Source: Candidatus Thiosymbion ectosymbiont of Robbea hypermnestra
Lineage (GTDB): Bacteria; Pseudomonadota; Gammaproteobacteria; Chromatiales; Chromatiaceae
Length of the DNA stretch: 16,338 bases
Assembly: GCA_020443945.1 (NCBI GenBank)
Contig: JAIZWN010000109.1
Span: forward strand, 1-16,338
Reading direction: 5' to 3'
Positions 13,379 through 16,338 of this stretch are shown in pieces. How positions within the stretch are numbered: the first letter of the stretch is position 1; the number at the start of each line of letters is the position of its first letter. A program made the position numbers and the translations under genes. The notes beneath the pieces are model-generated. The model saw nothing but the letters and a program-made list of their open reading frames with translations, made no database searches and was not told the DNA's origin.

Positions 13379-14590
13379 ATGGGTACTCGCTCTGGCTGTC
13401 GGATTGCGCGCGCGGTGGGGCTGATTCCACTACTCTGGCTCACATTCGCGTCCGCGGCCTATCCGGTGGAGTGGTCCGGCAACCTGGCCGTCGAGACACG
13501 CTTCTTTCCCTCCACCGCCCAATGGCCCGAACAAAGGAACGAGGGTCTGTCGCTCAGTTTCCAGCCCGAGCTCCGCCATCGCTGGCGCGACGGCGACCGG
13601 GGACTGACCTTCATCCCCTTCTTCCGGGTCGATAGCCTGGACAAGGAGCGCACCCACGCCGATATCCGCGAGCTCAGCTACCTGCACCTGACCGACGGCT
13701 GGGAGATTCGCGCCGGCATCGACAAGGTCTTCTGGGGGGTGGCCGAGTCCCAGCATCTGGTGGACATCGTCAATCAGACGGACCTGATCGAGAATATCGA
13801 CGGCGAGGACAAGCTGGGCCAACCCATGCTGCGGGTCACCCGGGTGCTGGAGCAGGGCGCGCTCGATCTCTTTCTGCTGCCCTGGTTTCGCGAGCGCACC
13901 TTCCCCGGCGTCACGGGGCGGTTGCGCACGCCGCTGGTGGTCGACACCGACCAGGCCCGCTACGAATCCGACCGGGAGGAAGGGCGCCCGGATTACGCCC
14001 TGCGCTGGAGTCATACCAGGGGCGCCGTCGATCTGGCCCTCTCCTGGTTCGCCGGCACCGCGCGGGAGCCGGAGCTGATACCCGGCGCCAAGGACGGCGC
14101 GCCCGTCCTGATCCCCTATTACCCCCTGCTGCGGCAGGCGGGCCTGGAATTCCAATACACGGGCGAGGCCTGGCTCTGGAAGCTTGAGGCAGTGCATCGG
14201 GAAACCGAGCGGGAGAAGTATCGGGCGGCGGTGGGCGGTTTCGAATACACCTTCGTCGGCATCCGGGACACCCCCCTCGACCTGGGCCTGTTGGCCGAAT
14301 ACCACTACGACTCGCGCCGCTCGCGGGCGAGCTCGCCGTTGCAGGACGACCTTTTCATCGGCGCCCGCCTGACCTTCAACGACGCCCAGAGCACCGAGAT
14401 ACTCGTCGGCGGGATCCTCGACCTCCACCAGGGCAGCCGATCCTTCCGACTCGAGGCCAGCCGCCGCATCGGACAGAGCTACAAGCTCGCCATCGAGGGA
14501 CAGCTCTTCGCGGACATCGACCCGGATGATCCACTGGCGGCATTCGCAACGGACGACTTCATCCGGATCGAGCTCATACGCTATTTCTGA
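13379..14590 (+). CDS. Predicted outer-membrane beta-barrel protein of unknown function
   Basis: No named family is assigned with certainty. The 403-residue product begins with a signal peptide (basic MGTRSGCRIAR, a hydrophobic stretch, then FASA-AYPV with likely cleavage near residue 26). The rest shows alternating hydrophobic and polar residues typical of beta-strands. It ends IRIELIRYF, the terminal aromatic residue that the Bam machinery recognises in outer-membrane proteins. A conserved-looking segment, KVFWGVAESQHLVDIVNQTD with DGEDKLGQP after it, recalls uncharacterised porin-like proteins of other gammaproteobacteria. AGGAGG lies 12 bases before the ATG, a rather long spacing. It could be a porin or transporter; the substrate is unknown. 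It appears to be a single-gene unit. Confidence 0.8.
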   Translation: MGTRSGCRIARAVGLIPLLWLTFASAAYPVEWSGNLAVETRFFPSTAQWPEQRNEGLSLSFQPELRHRWRDGDRGLTFIPFFRVDSLDKERTHADIRELSYLHLTDGWEIRAGIDKVFWGVAESQHLVDIVNQTDLIENIDGEDKLGQPMLRVTRVLEQGALDLFLLPWFRERTFPGVTGRLRTPLVVDTDQARYESDREEGRPDYALRWSHTRGAVDLALSWFAGTAREPELIPGAKDGAPVLIPYYPLLRQAGLEFQYTGEAWLWKLEAVHRETEREKYRAAVGGFEYTFVGIRDTPLDLGLLAEYHYDSRRSRASSPLQDDLFIGARLTFNDAQSTEILVGGILDLHQGSRSFRLEASRRIGQSYKLAIEGQLFADIDPDDPLAAFATDDFIRIELIRYF

Positions 14591-14640
14591 CTCCGGGAGT
14601 CCCGGACGGCTTTCATATCGAAACCGCTACCGGCAAACTA

Positions 14641-14890
14641 GTACCCCGTTTCACCCTATTTTACGCTCTCAGCGCGGCGAGAAGCGGCCAGATGCGAGGC
14701 GCGTGAGCGCAGGAATAGCCAGCCCTATTTCAAGCTCGCGCAACGACGCAGATGGCCGTTTCTCGTTGCGTCCGAAGGGAGCCCCCCAACCGCGCCAAGG
14801 CCAGGCGTGGCTCTCTCGCTCGGTGCTCTCCTCTCGCCTTGGCGCGATTGGGAGGGCTCTGAGGGTGAAAAATAGGGTGAAACGGGGTAC
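14641..14890. mobile_element. MITE-like element 1 (250 bp, TA-flanked)
   Basis: The ends are perfect 22-bp inverted repeats starting GTACCCCGTTTCACCC (14641-14662 and 14869-14890), each flanked by TA (14639-14640 and 14891-14892). It has no coding capacity of its own. The interior holds two further large imperfect hairpins: 14678-14696 with 14747-14765, and 14779-14801 with 14836-14859. The whole can therefore fold into a three-armed structure. A TA duplication suggests mobilisation by a Tc1/mariner-IS630-type transposase; none is in the window. It lies about 50 bases beyond the barrel gene stop. Confidence 0.82.
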
Positions 14891-14892
14891 TA

Positions 14893-15063
14893 GAGGCTGT
14901 CTAAAAACTCAAGCCATGCCACGCGGTTCAGGTCAGCTCCGGTCCTACCAGGCTGACTACGGCCTAAAGCCCCTCGCCCCTGGCGGGAGAGGGGTGGCAG
15001 GGAGAGGGGGAGTCAATGACTCCATACCAAGCAAAATCAATGGGTTAGTTTTTAGACAGCCTC
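14893..15063. mobile_element. MITE-like element 2 (171 bp, TA-flanked)
   Basis: The ends are perfect 17-bp inverted repeats GAGGCTGTCTAAAAACT (14893-14909 and 15047-15063), flanked by TA (14891-14892 and 15064-15065). The left TA is the same one that borders element 1. There is no ORF of its own. The interior includes a GGCGGGAGAGGGGTGGCAGG tract like the G-rich tract after repeat copy 2. Its right end is six bases upstream of the next start codon. A related single end occurs at 13325. Confidence 0.8.
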
Positions 15064-15070
15064 TAAAGAG

Positions 15071-15760
15071 ATGGCGCAAGACTTCAAACCACATCTGGAC
15101 ATCCTGCCGCTCTCACAGCGCCGTTTGTGGCGTGAGCTGAGCAGCGTGCCGGAAGAATTCACACTGTACGGCGGAACCGCCATCGCCTTGCAGCTGGGCC
15201 ACCGTACAAGCCTGGATTTCGATTTTTTCTCGACCGTCTCCTTCGCGCCGGATCGCCTTTATGCCTCCCTGCCGTTTCTCGATGGCGCGCAAGTACTCCA
15301 GAGCAAGCCCGATACCCTGACCTGTCTGGTGGATCGCGGCGGGCCGGTGCAAGTATCCTGCTTCGGCCTGCCCAGCCTGGGCCGCGTAGCGGAGCCACTG
15401 CGCGCCCCTGACACTCACCTCAAAATCGCCGACCTGATCGATCTTGCGGGCATGAAGGCCGCCACGGTTCCACACCGGGCCGAAGCCAAGGACTACCTCG
15501 ATATCGCCGCCATACTCGAAGCTGGCGCTATCGATCTTCCGACCGCCCTTGCCGCCGCCTCCGCTATCTACGGGCCGCAGTTCAACGCCCAGCTCACCCT
15601 CAAGGCCCTGTGCTACTTCCACGACGGGGACCTACCCTCCATTCCGCGGGGGACCAAAAACCGGCTGGTGCGCGCCGTGGCCGCCGTCGATCCGTCCCGG
15701 TTGCCACGCCTCGAACCGGTGCGCCCATGGACCCCCAGAGGACCGGAGAATGGCCGATGA
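15071..15760 (+). CDS. AbiEii/AbiGii-like nucleotidyltransferase toxin
   Basis: A 229-residue protein of the nucleotidyltransferase superfamily used as toxins in AbiE-type systems, where members modify tRNA or other targets with nucleotides and halt growth during phage infection. LYGGTAIALQLGHRTSLDFDFF (32-53) holds the GG(T) motif and the catalytic D49-x-D51 pair. K129 in AGMKAA and R136, K140 and D141 in HRAEAKDYLDI match the later conserved motifs. These key residues are intact, so it should be active. The ATG lies six bases after the right end of a MITE-like element and has only AAAGAG directly next to it, a poor ribosome-binding site. The next gene overlaps by four bases (ATGA). Confidence 0.82.
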   Translation: MAQDFKPHLDILPLSQRRLWRELSSVPEEFTLYGGTAIALQLGHRTSLDFDFFSTVSFAPDRLYASLPFLDGAQVLQSKPDTLTCLVDRGGPVQVSCFGLPSLGRVAEPLRAPDTHLKIADLIDLAGMKAATVPHRAEAKDYLDIAAILEAGAIDLPTALAAASAIYGPQFNAQLTLKALCYFHDGDLPSIPRGTKNRLVRAVAAVDPSRLPRLEPVRPWTPRGPENGR

Positions 15761-16047
15761 AACCCCTGAAGCTCACTCCCGAGCTGGAGCGCGTGGCGCG
15801 GCGTACACTCTGGTTCAAACCACCCGAAGAGGCAATCCGCGATCCGGTACACTTCATCGCCCATGTATTGACCTACGGCGCCCACGAAGACGTGCGGACC
15901 CTGCGGCAGCAGATCTCCGACCAGGAATTGGCCGAGGCGATCCGCAACGCCCCGCCGGGGATATTCGACGCCCGCTCCTGGACCTACTGGAACCTCAAGA
16001 TCGGGCGCTATCCCCCGCCGCCCCTACCGGAACGCAAATTCGGGTGA
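15757..16047 (+). CDS. Small partner of the nucleotidyltransferase, possible antitoxin
   Basis: A 96-residue protein whose ATG overlaps the upstream stop (ATGA), so the two are co-translated. It is soluble. The pattern RRTLWFKPPEEAIRDPVHFIAHVLTYGAHEDVRTLRQQ, then IFDARSWTYWNLKIGR, recalls small DUF6922-type proteins encoded beside such nucleotidyltransferases; that name is a memory-based suggestion. It has no obvious helix-turn-helix, unlike AbiEi antitoxins, and it follows rather than precedes the toxin. It probably neutralises or modulates the partner. Confidence 0.7.
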   Translation: MKPLKLTPELERVARRTLWFKPPEEAIRDPVHFIAHVLTYGAHEDVRTLRQQISDQELAEAIRNAPPGIFDARSWTYWNLKIGRYPPPPLPERKFG

Positions 16048-16143
16048 TCCGAAACAGACGATTCTCAAATCCTACACCTCAAGACAAACTACGCCGACAA
16101 CCCCAATTGCTATGCAAAAACCGGGCCGATGCGCAAAGCTTGG

Positions 16144-16254
16144 GTAGGATGGGCAAAGCCAGCGCCCGACAAGCTGGTCCGGAGTTCCAGGCATCTCCCA
16201 GGATTCCTGCGAGCCAAGGCTGCTTATAGGACGCACAAAGCGAGCGTGCCCATC
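16144..16254 (+). repeat. Dispersed intergenic repeat, copy B
   Basis: It begins GTAGGATGGGCAAAGC and ends GCACAAAGCGAGCGTGCCCATC, the same borders as copy A at 1482-1593 in the opposite orientation. The middle is largely different. The rest of 16048-16338 shows no gene. Confidence 0.6.
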
Positions 16255-16338
16255 AATCCTGCTAGGGGGTGTTCTCAATTGACCGAATCCCCCGAAAATC
16301 AAATGCAGCAAACCCATACCCTTGTCGGTGGGTCACCG

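Noticed and set aside
14592..14606. Possible terminator after the barrel gene (TCCGGGAGTCCCGGA)
   Set aside because: The stem is only about five pairs and no T-run follows; too weak to call.
14526..15140. 204-codon plus-strand ORF
   Set aside because: It spans both MITE-like elements and the ends of two real genes; it is formed by the elements.

Overview
The window looks like the chromosome of a GC-rich gammaproteobacterium. The main evidence is the conserved gammaproteobacterial block ygfB-pepP-ubiH-ubiI, divergent from a zapB-like gene, zapA, the 6S RNA gene ssrS and fau. A second block holds a PPi-dependent phosphofructokinase next to a membrane pyrophosphatase. That pairing is known from methanotrophs and from sulfur-oxidising or chemoautotrophic symbiont gammaproteobacteria, so such a lifestyle is plausible. 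The species cannot be told from the sequence.

Layout. Positions 1-1165 (minus strand) carry an antitoxin/ParE-like toxin pair followed by moaC (molybdenum cofactor). Positions 1166-1770 have no intact gene: they hold a short remnant resembling a Tn3-family transposase N-terminus, a dispersed repeat and the hppA terminator. Positions 1771-5244 (minus) carry pfp and then hppA, which together link glycolytic or Calvin-cycle sugar phosphate flux to PPi and the proton gradient. Positions 5245-5947 are a repeat-rich gap. Positions 5948-11542 (minus) carry ygfB, pepP, an unusual two-gene insert (a 59-aa acidic protein and a 217-aa HEXXH protein), ubiH and ubiI. Positions 11603-13117 (plus) carry the zapB-like gene, zapA, 6S RNA and fau. 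Positions 13379-14590 (plus) encode a predicted outer-membrane barrel protein. Positions 14639-15065 are two MITE-like elements in tandem, sharing a TA dinucleotide. Positions 15071-16047 (plus) are an AbiEii-like nucleotidyltransferase gene and an overlapping small partner gene, probably a toxin-antitoxin pair. The window ends in another dispersed repeat.

The most interesting candidate is the insert between pepP and ubiH. Its two genes are tightly coupled to each other and to the neighbouring ubiquinone genes. The HEXXH protein resembles the metallopeptidase-like domain of phage and conjugative-element polyvalent proteins, but here it stands alone. The intergenic DNA is unusually rich in structured repeats: tandem TA-flanked MITEs, a repeat that has extended the fau reading frame, and hairpins between co-directional genes.
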